A stretch of DNA of 64,000 nt from Blepharisma stoltei (Eukaryota; Ciliophora; Heterotrichea; Heterotrichida; Blepharismidae): the NCBI GenBank assembly GCA_914767885.1, contig CAJZBQ010000014.1, forward strand, positions 434,001-498,000. Direction: 5' to 3'. Positions 53,302-61,775 of the stretch are shown one piece after another. The position numbers and the translations under genes were made by a program. A model generated the notes under the pieces. The model ran no database searches. It saw only the letters and a list, made by a program, of their open reading frames with translations, and was not told the origin of the DNA. Position 1 is the stretch's first letter. Every line of letters starts with the position of its first letter.

Positions 53302-54108
53302 CTATCCAACCTTGACTCTTAATCTAACACTAGGGAAAACTAAGCTATAAATAAACGGCAAAAATACCGTCATAGAAATCACCATTCATTCACAAGCTGC
53401 TTCTACATTTTGATTTGTAAACCAATTCGCTTGTTCTGTGTATGCATACTTGTATTCGTATAAATTAACCAAAAGGATAGCAAATCCAATAGCCAAATAT
53501 TTCAGTAAAAAATCCTTCCATATCAAATTTTCTTTAGGGATAGAAATTGCATTGATGCAAAGCAAGGACATGTAAATCCAAGCTAAAACCCCACAAATAA
53601 AACCAATCATAATCCAATAATGAATTTTTTCCAAAGGGACCACATGCGAGCTATTTCCTTCATCAATCATTGATATAAATGGGAAAGCCAGCACAATTCC
53701 AGCACTTAAAAGCGTATAAAATAGTTTGAGTCTAGGTGTGTAAATTTTAAAAAAGTGGACATGTGCAGTGATAAAAAATAGTCCTGTGATGAATGCATAA
53801 AAGGCCATAGTGAAGTTAAACAATCTATCATGGCCTCTAAAACAAGCTAGATAACTAACTGTAGGCCAAAATATAGAGCAATCAAAAGTACTGACACAGG
53901 ACCAAATGATGTTGATGACTACAATTACCTCCATTAAGATTCCTGAGACTAAAAAAATAGTTTGCCCAGTAATTTGTATTTCTTTATTGAAAGCTGGCTT
54001 GATAATTGAATAATCATAGCTTTTTGCCATATTTTTCTTAGCCTTTAAATCAAATGATGGGCGTATTTTGCTTTGTATTTGATTAGATGATTTATAATGA
54101 AATTCCAT
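53302..54108 (-). CDS. Frag1/PGAP2/DRAM-family membrane protein
   Basis: 268 residues with TGA as Trp at AACEWMVISM, which carries the frame on to a TAG at 53302. Six transmembrane helices are visible (about 47-67, 100-120, 132-150, 165-187, 203-222 and one near the C-terminus). The conserved FRGHDRLFNFTMAFYAF region and the HVHF motif fit the Frag1/DRAM/Sfk1 superfamily, which includes PGAP2 (GPI-anchor lipid remodelling in the Golgi) and DRAM (autophagy). Choice between these is not possible here. The start at 54108 gives a ~40-residue polar leader; MAKSYDYS is an alternative. Confidence 0.72.
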
Positions 54109-54371
54109 ATATTTTTATCACTAATATTATGTATATGTCTTTTAACAAACAATGAATAAATATATGCGGAATTTAAGAAGATAGAGCAGTTATACTTATC
54201 TTGAAAGCTGAGCATTATTGCCAAAGAAATTTTGAAAAGTCAAGACGCTATCAAGGTTAGCCAAAGTACATAAAAAGCATGAATTATATAATAGATCTAA
54301 TTTTTAAGTAAGCTAAAGGTTAAAAAAGTTGCGCTAACTTATATGATAGCTCTTTGTTATATTAAAAATAT

Positions 54372-54713
54372 TTATAGGGCATCAAGTGATTCCTGAACGC
54401 ATTCGTTGACAATTTTTGCCTTTTTTTGAAGTTTTTCTAGTCTTTCAACAGCTTGCTCATATTGTAATTGCAGTGTTTTTATTTCGCCTTCTTGCTGTTC
54501 TTTAGTCTGGCTGAAAAGTTCATCTGGGAGTTTGCTGATAGAACTTATTATCCCTTGGTGAGCTTCTACAAGCTGGGCACTATATGAACTGACTAATTTT
54601 GCTCTTTCAGAAGGCTCAAGCTTTGCAGCTTGTTGTTGAATTTCGTTTATTCCTTGATATAGCTTTCCAGTAAAATTTGCAAGATTGCTTTCAAGATCAC
54701 TGAGATAATCCAT
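54372..54713 (-). CDS. Mediator subunit 21 (MED21)-like protein
   Basis: 113 residues starting MDYLSDLESNLANFTG. It is wholly helical: an N-terminal MDxLxxLxxxLxxF segment, a loop, a middle stretch (IISSISKLPDELFSQTKEQQ) and a long C-terminal coiled coil ending VNECVQESLDAL. Length and the SLP motif followed by coiled coil and a terminal VQxxL are those of MED21, which dimerises with MED7 in the Mediator middle module. The family is poorly conserved, so this stays probable. An upstream in-frame Met (54743) would add 10 residues. Confidence 0.55.
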   Translation of the reverse strand: MDYLSDLESNLANFTGKLYQGINEIQQQAAKLEPSERAKLVSSYSAQLVEAHQGIISSISKLPDELFSQTKEQQEGEIKTLQLQYEQAVERLEKLQKKAKIVNECVQESLDAL

Positions 54714-54844
54714 TTTATAATTCTCAAAATATTGAAGCTTCAAGAGAGATTTTTAAATATAGAAGCAAGCAGAATTCATGCAGCGTATTATTCGAATTCA
54801 TCTGTGAGCTTCAATATTTAAATCAAAACGGCTATATTCTAATT

Positions 54845-55133
54845 TAGGTTGTCCAAAAAAAAATTAGGTAGCTTTTTCCTGCTGCCTTTTTACGGTCAAA
54901 GTAATGGAGTGTTTTTAACTTTTTTTTTTTATAAAAAAGCAAATGGTTTTAAAAAAATACTACTAAAAATGATCTAGTGTTTTTTTCCTGGAAAATAAAG
55001 GAGGTTTTTTCTGTTAAATTTTTTGAAAGCCATTGCAGTTTTTCCTGGAAAAAAAATAGAAAAACTCTTCATTATTTTTGACGGTAAAAATTCAGCAAGA
55101 AAAACCTACCTGGGGGTTTTTGCCTGATGCCTC
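54845..55133. mobile_element. Degenerate inverted-repeat element, possible 8-bp TSD
   Basis: A 289-bp insert with imperfect inverted arms: AGGTAGCTTTTTCCTGCTGCC then TTTTTACGGTCAAAG on the left, and the complement of AGGTAGGTTTTTCTTGCTGA then TTTTTACCGTCAAAA on the right. TTCTAATT occurs on both sides (54837-54844, 55134-55141). A/T homopolymers fill the arms. It is non-coding and intergenic. Confidence 0.6.
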
Positions 55134-55202
55134 TTCTAATTATGGATAATGAATAATATAAATGAAGTGTATTCTCCAAATGAATTTGAATTTTTGTCAA
55201 TA

Positions 55203-55705
55203 GTCTTAGTTAATCTTAGTTAAATTTATAAAGTAGCTCCTGGCCGGGACCGAAGGTCCTTTTCTTCCGCCTTTTGGACGCCTCGCTTGCTTTCCTTGCC
55301 CTGCTTCCAGTGTGCACCTAAGTGCCACAGGCTACCACTCAGCTACTTCCGGTGATGGGGCTTGGTCATGCTATTCCGGAAGTAGGCGGACTGGGTCACC
55401 GTGCTTCACGTCGTCAGACTAGGGTTAGAGCTAAGGATTAACTCCTTAGCTCTTGTCGGCTCCTGCCATGCCCTCCAAATTGGCACTAGCAGTCCCAAGA
55501 GGAAAAACCCTTTTTGCCCCGTGTCCTATCGGGACGACCCTAGGATCGTCGTTGCTGGACTGGGAGGGAAACCTAGCCGGACACAAACTGCCAGTACCCA
55601 TTCCAGAACTTTCCCTGGGTGATTGGCTTCAGGCCGCAGCAAGGTCCCCAATCTCGCCTCAGTTCCGAGAGAGGACGGGTCGGTGTCGTCGCCATTTTAT
55701 TTGTG
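55203..55705 (-). mobile_element. Retroposon-like insert with 16-bp TSD, intergenic
   Basis: A 503-bp GC-rich insert flanked by perfect 16-bp repeats, TGAATTTTTGTCAATA (55187-55202, 55706-55721). The tandem tail lies at the left (TTAGTTAATCTTAGTTAA), so the element reads on the minus strand. It contains AGGAGTTAATCCTTAGC (minus strand), close to AGGAGTTGATCCTTGG of the 24259 insert. No intact protein. Confidence 0.85.
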
Positions 55706-55753
55706 TGAATTTTTGTCAATAACTTTATGTTTTATTTTATATAATTGAATATT

Positions 55754-56071
55754 TACTCCCTTCCCCCTCCGTGAGCGAATAAAACCATTGGAAAAATCAC
55801 TATTTTTTGGGTAAGAACCCACCCTACGTGAGCAAACAAAAATTTTTTTAATACAAAATTTTATTTGGAAAAAAATGTTTTAATTTTATTAGTATAATGA
55901 ATTCTCTAGCGAATTCTGTTTAATTGCATTTTAAAACATAAATTTTACAAATTAAACAAATATTTGATTTCTAATTTTTGTGAATTTAGATTTTTTAAAT
56001 TTTGAAAAAATAATTTTACTATCCCTCTATGAGCGAACAAAAACATTTGGTTTGCTCACGGAAGGGGAAGT
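55754..56071. mobile_element. CTCCC-family MITE (BogoMITE-like), intergenic
   Basis: A 318-bp copy: TTTACTCCCTTCCCCCTCCG at the left, CTCACGGAAGGGGAAGTTAA at the right. The motif appears as GTGAGCGAATAAAACC and GTGAGCAAACAAAAA at the left end; core CTAGCGAATTCTGTTTAATT. It lies between the retroposon and the CAP gene. Confidence 0.88.
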
Positions 56072-56319
56072 TAATATAATTAATTTACAAGAAGCTTTTA
56101 AAAACAATCTCAGAAACAAATTAAGACTATCTCACAAACGCGCCTAAACATGATTTGATAAGTATGAGCCATGTTTACTCCACCAATCAGTATAGTGTGT
56201 TTTATTGCCAATATCCTCCTCCTATTAATTAATTATTTTATTAAATTATTTTTCTATTAGAAAATATTTTTAAATTCTATGCCCCCTGATTTAAACTATA
56301 ATTTAATCCAACCATTGTA

Positions 56320-57096
56320 ATGCCAACCTACGCAGAGTTTATTCAAGAAATTTTCCATGAAGTCAATCAAGCCCGCACAAATCCACATGAATTTGCAGAC
56401 CGCTTGGAGAGTACTCTTTCGCAATACAAATCTAACAATGCCAAACATCGACCAGGTGCAGTACCAATTGTGACTCGTGAAGGAGTTGGCGCAGCAAAAG
56501 AAGCAATTCAAGCCTTGCGCTCTTCAGAGCCTATACAGGCATTAACTTGGTCAGAAGGTCTTGGCAGAGCTTCCCAAGCTCATTGCAATGACACTGGCTC
56601 CCTTGGAATTGTAGGCCACATTGGCTCAAAAGAAAATACCCTTCAAGATCGGTTAGAATATTTTGGCCGCTGGAGTGAGTGTATAGCTGAAGCTCTTGAC
56701 TACGGCTCAGTTGATGCTTTTGAGACAGTCAGCACTTTCTTGATAGATGACGGTCTTTCCACGCGTCCTCATAGAAATGCCCTTCTTAACCCTCGATTTA
56801 ATAAAGTAGGAATTGGTGCAGCACCTCATACAGAATATAAAACTGTCATTAGCGTTGTCTTGGCTGGAGGATTTAAAGATAAAGATGAGCTAGAACAGGT
56901 AGAAATCGCTGAAGGAGAGCTTAAGCCTGTCGCTGAGGTCGATGAATGGCTTGATGGAGCTGTTAAGCTGACCTGCGAGGTTAGGACTGAAACTGAAGCT
57001 GGAAAAACAGTGAAAAAAGTAAAAAAATATTGGGAAATGGCTGATGGAACTACGCAGATTACAGAATCAACTCTAGAACAAAAAGAAGAAGCTTAA
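56320..57096 (+). CDS. CAP/SCP-domain (PR-1-like) protein
   Basis: 258 residues, one exon. The CAP domain spans about residues 1-185: an HxxR-like start (IFHEVNQARTNPHEFADRL), the central AQAHC-like segment SQAHCNDTGSLGIVGHIGS, GRWSECIAEAL, then RPHRNALLNPRFNKVGIG with the usual C-terminal strand pair. CAP proteins bind sterols or lipids or act as proteases, mostly outside the cell. Here no signal peptide is present, so a cytosolic or unconventionally exported form is inferred. The C-terminal ~70 residues form an acidic/Lys-rich extension (ETEAGKTVKKVKKYWEMADG). Confidence 0.88.
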   Translation: MPTYAEFIQEIFHEVNQARTNPHEFADRLESTLSQYKSNNAKHRPGAVPIVTREGVGAAKEAIQALRSSEPIQALTWSEGLGRASQAHCNDTGSLGIVGHIGSKENTLQDRLEYFGRWSECIAEALDYGSVDAFETVSTFLIDDGLSTRPHRNALLNPRFNKVGIGAAPHTEYKTVISVVLAGGFKDKDELEQVEIAEGELKPVAEVDEWLDGAVKLTCEVRTETEAGKTVKKVKKYWEMADGTTQITESTLEQKEEA

Positions 57097-57132
57097 TAAG
57101 TTAAAATTTAATTGAAATTTGTCGTTAATATT

Positions 57133-57576
57133 ATGAAGGGAAAAGAAGGGTTTAATTTTACATTTTTTGAATGGGAAAATAAAGGAGTGTTTGAAAATCG
57201 AAATATTATCGTAAAACACCGCAAAGGACCGCTTTTATCGGAAAGAGAAGTTTTAAGGCCAATTCATAATAATTTCGAAGAAAATTCAAAATTGAAAAGT
57301 CGGCCTTTTACACAGAGAAATTATCGAATGAAGTCTATTGATAAACCTGATTTTTTGGATAATTTAGTTTCAAGCTCAAATAGAAATGAAATGATCCCTA
57401 GGTCTAAAAGTTTTATAAATTCAAAAATTGAACAAAGCATTTTTCGACATTTGAAAATGCACCCAAAAATAGCGAAAAGTGGCAAACTACCACAGATATT
57501 AAGAAATGTAAATAGAAGTGACTGGACCTTAGATCAAAATCTCCCAATTATTGGAAGAAAGTTTAAAAGATTGTAA
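57133..57576 (+). CDS. Hypothetical basic protein
   Basis: 147 residues from ATG 57133. Mixed charged sequence rich in Lys, Arg, Asn and Ser (SERVL-type motifs, SKSFINSKIEQSIFRHLKMH). No recognisable domain and no membrane segment. It follows the CAP gene by 36 nt in the same direction and is convergent with ENY2 28 nt away. Confidence 0.55.
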   Translation: MKGKEGFNFTFFEWENKGVFENRNIIVKHRKGPLLSEREVLRPIHNNFEENSKLKSRPFTQRNYRMKSIDKPDFLDNLVSSSNRNEMIPRSKSFINSKIEQSIFRHLKMHPKIAKSGKLPQILRNVNRSDWTLDQNLPIIGRKFKRL

Positions 57577-57603
57577 GATTATTTTTCTTATTTGAATAAT
57601 AGA

Positions 57604-57915
57604 TTAAGGGTTATTCTCTATAAAGTTTTTAATCCTCGCTAAGAGTTCTTCTTTCGCTTTAGGAGGAACTGTTGCACGAGCTCTTGGCTTGAGTTCTTCA
57701 ACTAAGTCTGCAACAGTGATTCTGTCCAAGCCTTTGTTTCTTATTAGCTCTACTTAGCAGTTACCTTTGCAGTAATTTTTTAGTTCATCTTTCCAGCCGC
57801 TTTCAACAAGTTTTTGTCGTAAGTATTCAAGAAGTCTTTCTTTTTCTCCAGTCTCAATTAATCGTTGCTCGATCGCTGCTTTTCTTTGCTGAAGGTTGAG
57901 CTCTTGTTGGTTCAT
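57604..57915 (-). CDS. ENY2: ENY2/Sus1 (SAGA and TREX-2 subunit)
   Basis: Exons are complement(57604..57749, 57765..57915), 98 residues. The 15-nt intron (57750-57764, GTAACTGCTAAGTAG) hides the gene from a simple ORF scan. The sequence [59 protein letters not shown] and [15 protein letters not shown] follows human ENY2 almost residue by residue and is the same length (101). ENY2 is in the SAGA deubiquitinase module and in TREX-2, linking transcription to mRNA export. Confidence 0.94.
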
Positions 57916-58017
57916 TTAATATTTATTAAATAATTAAAACTGATTATTGATGAGAAGACTTGTAAAAGCAAAGGTAAGAATTAATTATTCATTTAGAGTG
58001 TAAATTTATTAATATAA

Positions 58018-60602
58018 TTAAATTCTGCTTCTTTTCGAAAATTCTTGCAGTAAAAGCATTTTTTGGTTGCTATCCAAAATGTGTGTCTCCTCAGCCCAGT
58101 TCAGCACATCTTGAACTTTTCTTGCGACCTTATGAAACCTTTCTGTTGTTCTTGACAGCATGTGGACTTGATCCTTTCTCTCAATTTCAATCGTAGCCGG
58201 CCCTTTGAATATCTCAGGCTCCCCATCAATTTGTATGGGAATCTTCCCTCTTCCTTTTATTTCAATTGTGAAGCTCCTTCCTTGAGCTAATTTAATGGTT
58301 TGTGATAGTCCAACTTGGCATTCTCCTAGATGAAATGCACTGGTGACTCCTATAAGCTCGATCATATTATCATTTCTAAACTGCTTTCTCCATACAGCAT
58401 ATTCTTTTTTGCCAGGGCTTGTCACAGATTCACTGGCACTAGATTCTGACAGCATCTCAGAGTCTCCCCACATATCTACCCCACCTCCATAGCTTTCAAT
58501 ATTTAGAAAAATGATTCCTTCTAAATTTGGCAGCTTTAGCTTAGCTCTGTCACATTTGACAGTCAGTCTACTGCTAAAATTCTTGCACATTCTATTGAAA
58601 AACTCTTTCCCTCCAAGTTGGCTATAAATTAATCGATTTCCGCTTCGGCTTTGAAAGAGATAAGGCCTACTTTCTCTGAGCGAATGAAAATCGTGTGCAA
58701 TTTTTGCATCGACACCTAAGCCGAGATAGTTGCACATGATTTGAGATTTTTTTGACTTTGAGGTGCATATGGAAATATTTCAACGATCTGACTCTTCGCC
58801 TTTCAATTGGAATAAAATGTCGGTAAAAATCCATTTTTCTATTTAGCATTTAAAATGGATTAAAAATTTAATTTTTTATTGGAAATCAATATTTATTATA
58901 TAAATAGCTATCTGATTTAATTTTGAAAAAATCAAAAATTGCCTTTAAATTATCTATTTTAAATGGGGAAAAGCAAGTAAAATTCTATTTAAAGAATTTT
59001 AGGACTTTGAATCGATAAAACTTTTTATAACTACAATTTTCTAAAAAATAATTAAATCCTTTTTAACTGGAGCAGAATTTTTGTTTGGGGGAGTAAATAA
59101 GTTGAATAGGCACTGAATAGTGATTTTAAGGAAATTTTAGAAACTTCTTTCATAGATTCAAAATTTTTGGATTCTCTGGAGCTAACTCCTTTACCCCAGT
59201 TTAGTGTAAATGCAAGATCGTTTCCTGTACCAAGGGGGAAAATCCCCACAGGAGGAATTTCTTGTTCCCAATTTGATTCATCATATAAAAAGCTTAACAA
59301 CCTCGAAACAGTCCCATCTCCTCCTGCTGCTAAAATTCTAACTCCCCCATAATTGAAAAAAATTATTTTTAATTCGAGGTTTAATATTGTTGTTTAAAGA
59401 TTTATATATAAATTTTATAATCATTTTTTTTAATTTAAAATAGTCAAGATTAATTTAATTTGTCAAATTTATGTTTAAAATGCTAATGTTTAAAATTTAA
59501 CAGAATTAGCTAGGCATTTCATTATGCTGATTATCAATTATATATCAAAATATTTTTTCCATAAAAAATTTTATTCAACAACGGAGGGTGGGTTTTTTAC
59601 CAAAAATAGGGATTTTTTCAATGATTTGCTATAGTGCTTTCCCCGAGGATGGCGCGGAATGGCGCCATCCTCGGGAAAGTCAACTAAGCATCCACACACG
59701 GGAACTGGGAGTTCCACGTGTGGATGCCATTTTTGACATGTGGGATCCAAACTTCCACATGTCAAAATGGCATCCACACGTGGAACTCCCAGTTCCCGTG
59801 TGGATGCCTTCCTGGCTTTCCCGAGGATGGCGCCATTCCGCGCCATCCTCGGGAAAGCGCTATAGCTTAAGGAGGGGGAGTAAGATTTTTGATTCCTTGA
59901 AAAGCTTTCAATCTTTCTAATCCTCCTTGATAAACATTTAATACTTGAATAGGATTCAAAAACGAATAAAATGACCTTAATGCCATATGTCCAACTTGCC
60001 CTCCTGATTTCGGATTTATAACAACCACTACAGGAGTTGCCTTTGGGTTCAATTTTTTAATCTTCAAAGGATTCATCTGAACAAAAGCAGGCAAAATAGC
60101 ATAGCTGGGAGGGCTACAAATTTTATCAGCAAATTCACAGCATTTTTGATGAACCGTTTTTTGGCATCATAAGCATTGGAAACTTTTTATTTCATATGCA
60201 CTCCCACACAAAGAATTGCACCTTATACATTTCGCAGTTAGAGGTAAATAAATTTCTTGCCATTGATGATAGAAGAAATCGGTAAAAGTGTTTTCACTAA
60301 CTTGCTTACAACCTTTGAGATTTCTGGAGCATAAAAGATGAGATGAAACTTGGCAAACTTGACATTGAACTCCATTTAATTGGAATCAGCCATCTAAATT
60401 TTTATTGCAAAACTAAAATAAATTTTACGATGCAAGTCGATAATGAGGTTTGAGATATTGAAACCCACTGATGGTCTCCTGGAACTGTTGAGGGCTTGTG
60501 GTCTCGCAATGAAAGATTTCGTCCAGAAACTTTTACAATTATAAATCAAGCAAGAGAAGCAATAATCAGACCTCATAAGATAAGTCAAAAGTTTCATTCC
60601 AT
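58018..60602 (-). CDS. DGKE: Diacylglycerol kinase, epsilon-like, with two IESs
   Basis: Retained segments are complement(58018..58839, 59094..59338, 59881..60412, 60429..60602), 590 residues. IESs at 58840-59093 and 59339-59880 and a 16-nt intron (60413-60428, GTAAAATTTATTTTAG) are removed. An N-terminal membrane helix ([20 protein letters not shown], with four TGA-Trp codons) is followed by two C1 zinc domains ([20 protein letters not shown]...; [10 protein letters not shown]...[13 protein letters not shown]). The catalytic domain follows ([43 protein letters not shown]) and then the accessory domain ([21 protein letters not shown]). Helix + two C1 + kinase is the DGK-epsilon plan. It makes phosphatidic acid from diacylglycerol at membranes. 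Confidence 0.94.
58840..59093. mobile_element. IES in DGK gene, half-decayed CTCCC-family element
   Basis: A 254-bp TA-bounded AT-rich insert. The right end GTTTGGGGGAGTAA is a CTCCC-family terminus, while the left end (TATTTAGCATTTAAAATGG) has lost it. Only the TA at 58840-58841 gives the frame [18 protein letters not shown]. Confidence 0.82.
59339..59880. mobile_element. CTCCC-family MITE / IES hosting a hairpin element
   Basis: 542 bp, TA-bounded: TAACTCCCCCATAATTG at the left and CTTAAGGAGGGGGAGTAAG at the right. Family core present (ACAGAATTAGCTAGGC, CAATTATATATCAAA, GGAGGGTGGGTTTTTTACC). A 235-bp hairpin is nested at 59630-59864. Excision joins [17 protein letters not shown] in the DGK catalytic domain. 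Confidence 0.93.
59630..59864. mobile_element. Hairpin MITE nested in the DGK-gene IES
   Basis: Ends TATAGTGCTTTCCCC and GGAAAGCGCTATA. It consists of stacked palindromes: GAGGATGGCGCGGAATGGCG repeated in inverted form at both ends, ATCCACAC.CGGGAACTGGG inverted, and a centre with GACATGTGGGATCC...CCACATGTC. It is very GC-rich for this genome. It starts like the element at 25291 and shares its CCACATGT words. Confidence 0.88.
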
Positions 60603-60683
60603 ATTTTAAAATATTATTTAAGTGTTTAATTGCTAATTTGTCTAAAAATATCCAAGCTGATAGCTGTTTATTAAAATATATTT

Positions 60684-60878
60684 CTATTTAAGTAGATTTT
60701 GCAATTGCTCATTAAAAATAAACTTTATATGTACTCAGTTAATTTCTTTTAAATCGCAAAAATCTTTAATTTTATCAAATTTCATTAAGCAAACAAATTT
60801 TGTTGAATTTAGAGGAAGATTTCGAATAATCTCAACAATTTCTACTCGACTATAACCTTTATCCTTTATATGATCACC
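60684..60878 (-). other. Orphan open frame between DGK and F-box genes
   Basis: A 64-codon minus-strand open stretch with good protein character (RVEIVEIIRNLPLNSTKFV ... EINWVHIKFIFNEQLQNLLK, TGA as Trp), ending in TAG at 60684. It has no Met near its 5' side and no visible intron. A similar fragment (EVF...FCLMKF) is near 35937-36072. It may be the last exon of a lost gene or a repeat-borne fragment. Confidence 0.3.
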
Positions 60879-60899
60879 TTATTTTTCTGATATTTATAA

Positions 60900-61685
60900 A
60901 TGCTAAGCTTATTCAACAAATATCTTGCTCGGATGAGGCTTGATAGTCCAATATTTGGAAATAAAAACATTTTTATGCTGATCCTCGACTACCTTGAAGG
61001 CGAAGATCTTTACCATTGCCAATGTGTCTGCTTCGCATGAAAGGAGACTATAATATCAAACCCAATTCTTGAGGTGCGTCTCTTAAGATTTACAATGTCC
61101 AAAAGCAACGCTGCTATAGAAAATTTACGCAGACAAGTCATAGAACAGCCAAAATCTCGAAACGACAATAATTTCAATTTTTCCTCAGACAGGTTTTCTA
61201 TGATTCCAAAATTTTTACCAAAACCCAATGTTTCAGCAAAGAATATTCCAAAAGAAAAGACCCTAAAAAATGATGAAAAACTTAATGAATGGAATGATTT
61301 TATTAATTATTTTTATGTCTATGCAAAAGATAAAGGATTTCTTATTAAGAAAAAGAGGGATTTTAAGCGGGAAGATGATTTTAGAGAGTATGAAAAGCAA
61401 TTCAGTGAAGTATACAAAGAGTATGCAAATCACGTGAATGAAGCTAGAAGAAGAGAAAAGTTAGAAATGAAAAAAATGCCTATAAAAAACGAGTGCAGGT
61501 TCAAATTATTTAAACAAAACTCGCTAAAAGATATCATTTCATCAAAATACAGAGATATTATGTTTGGCTTAGGAACGAGCTTTCATATCATGACTGATTT
61601 TAAGTACTTCCATGTTCCGTCATCAAAACCTGCAGAAATGCCAAAATTAAAGAAAGTTGAGATTGGCATGGAACATGTTCTTTAA
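60900..61685 (+). CDS. F-box protein
   Basis: 261 residues from ATG 60900; reading TGA as Trp at VCFAWKETI extends the frame upstream of the shorter frame that starts at 61074. Residues 22-60 are an F-box: KNIFMLILDYLEGEDLYHCQ then VCFAWKETIISNPILEVRLL, with the usual DL..C..VC..W spacing. The rest is Lys-rich and helical (KKKRDFKREDDFREYEKQF). F-box proteins recruit substrates to SCF ubiquitin ligases through Skp1; the substrate is unknown. Confidence 0.75.
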
Positions 61686-61775
61686 AAATAAATAATTTTA
61701 TTTTAGATCTATGATCCAGCCATCCAATTATCTCATCTTATATAGCCCTATGTGAGTTTAAATTATACAAATCTA

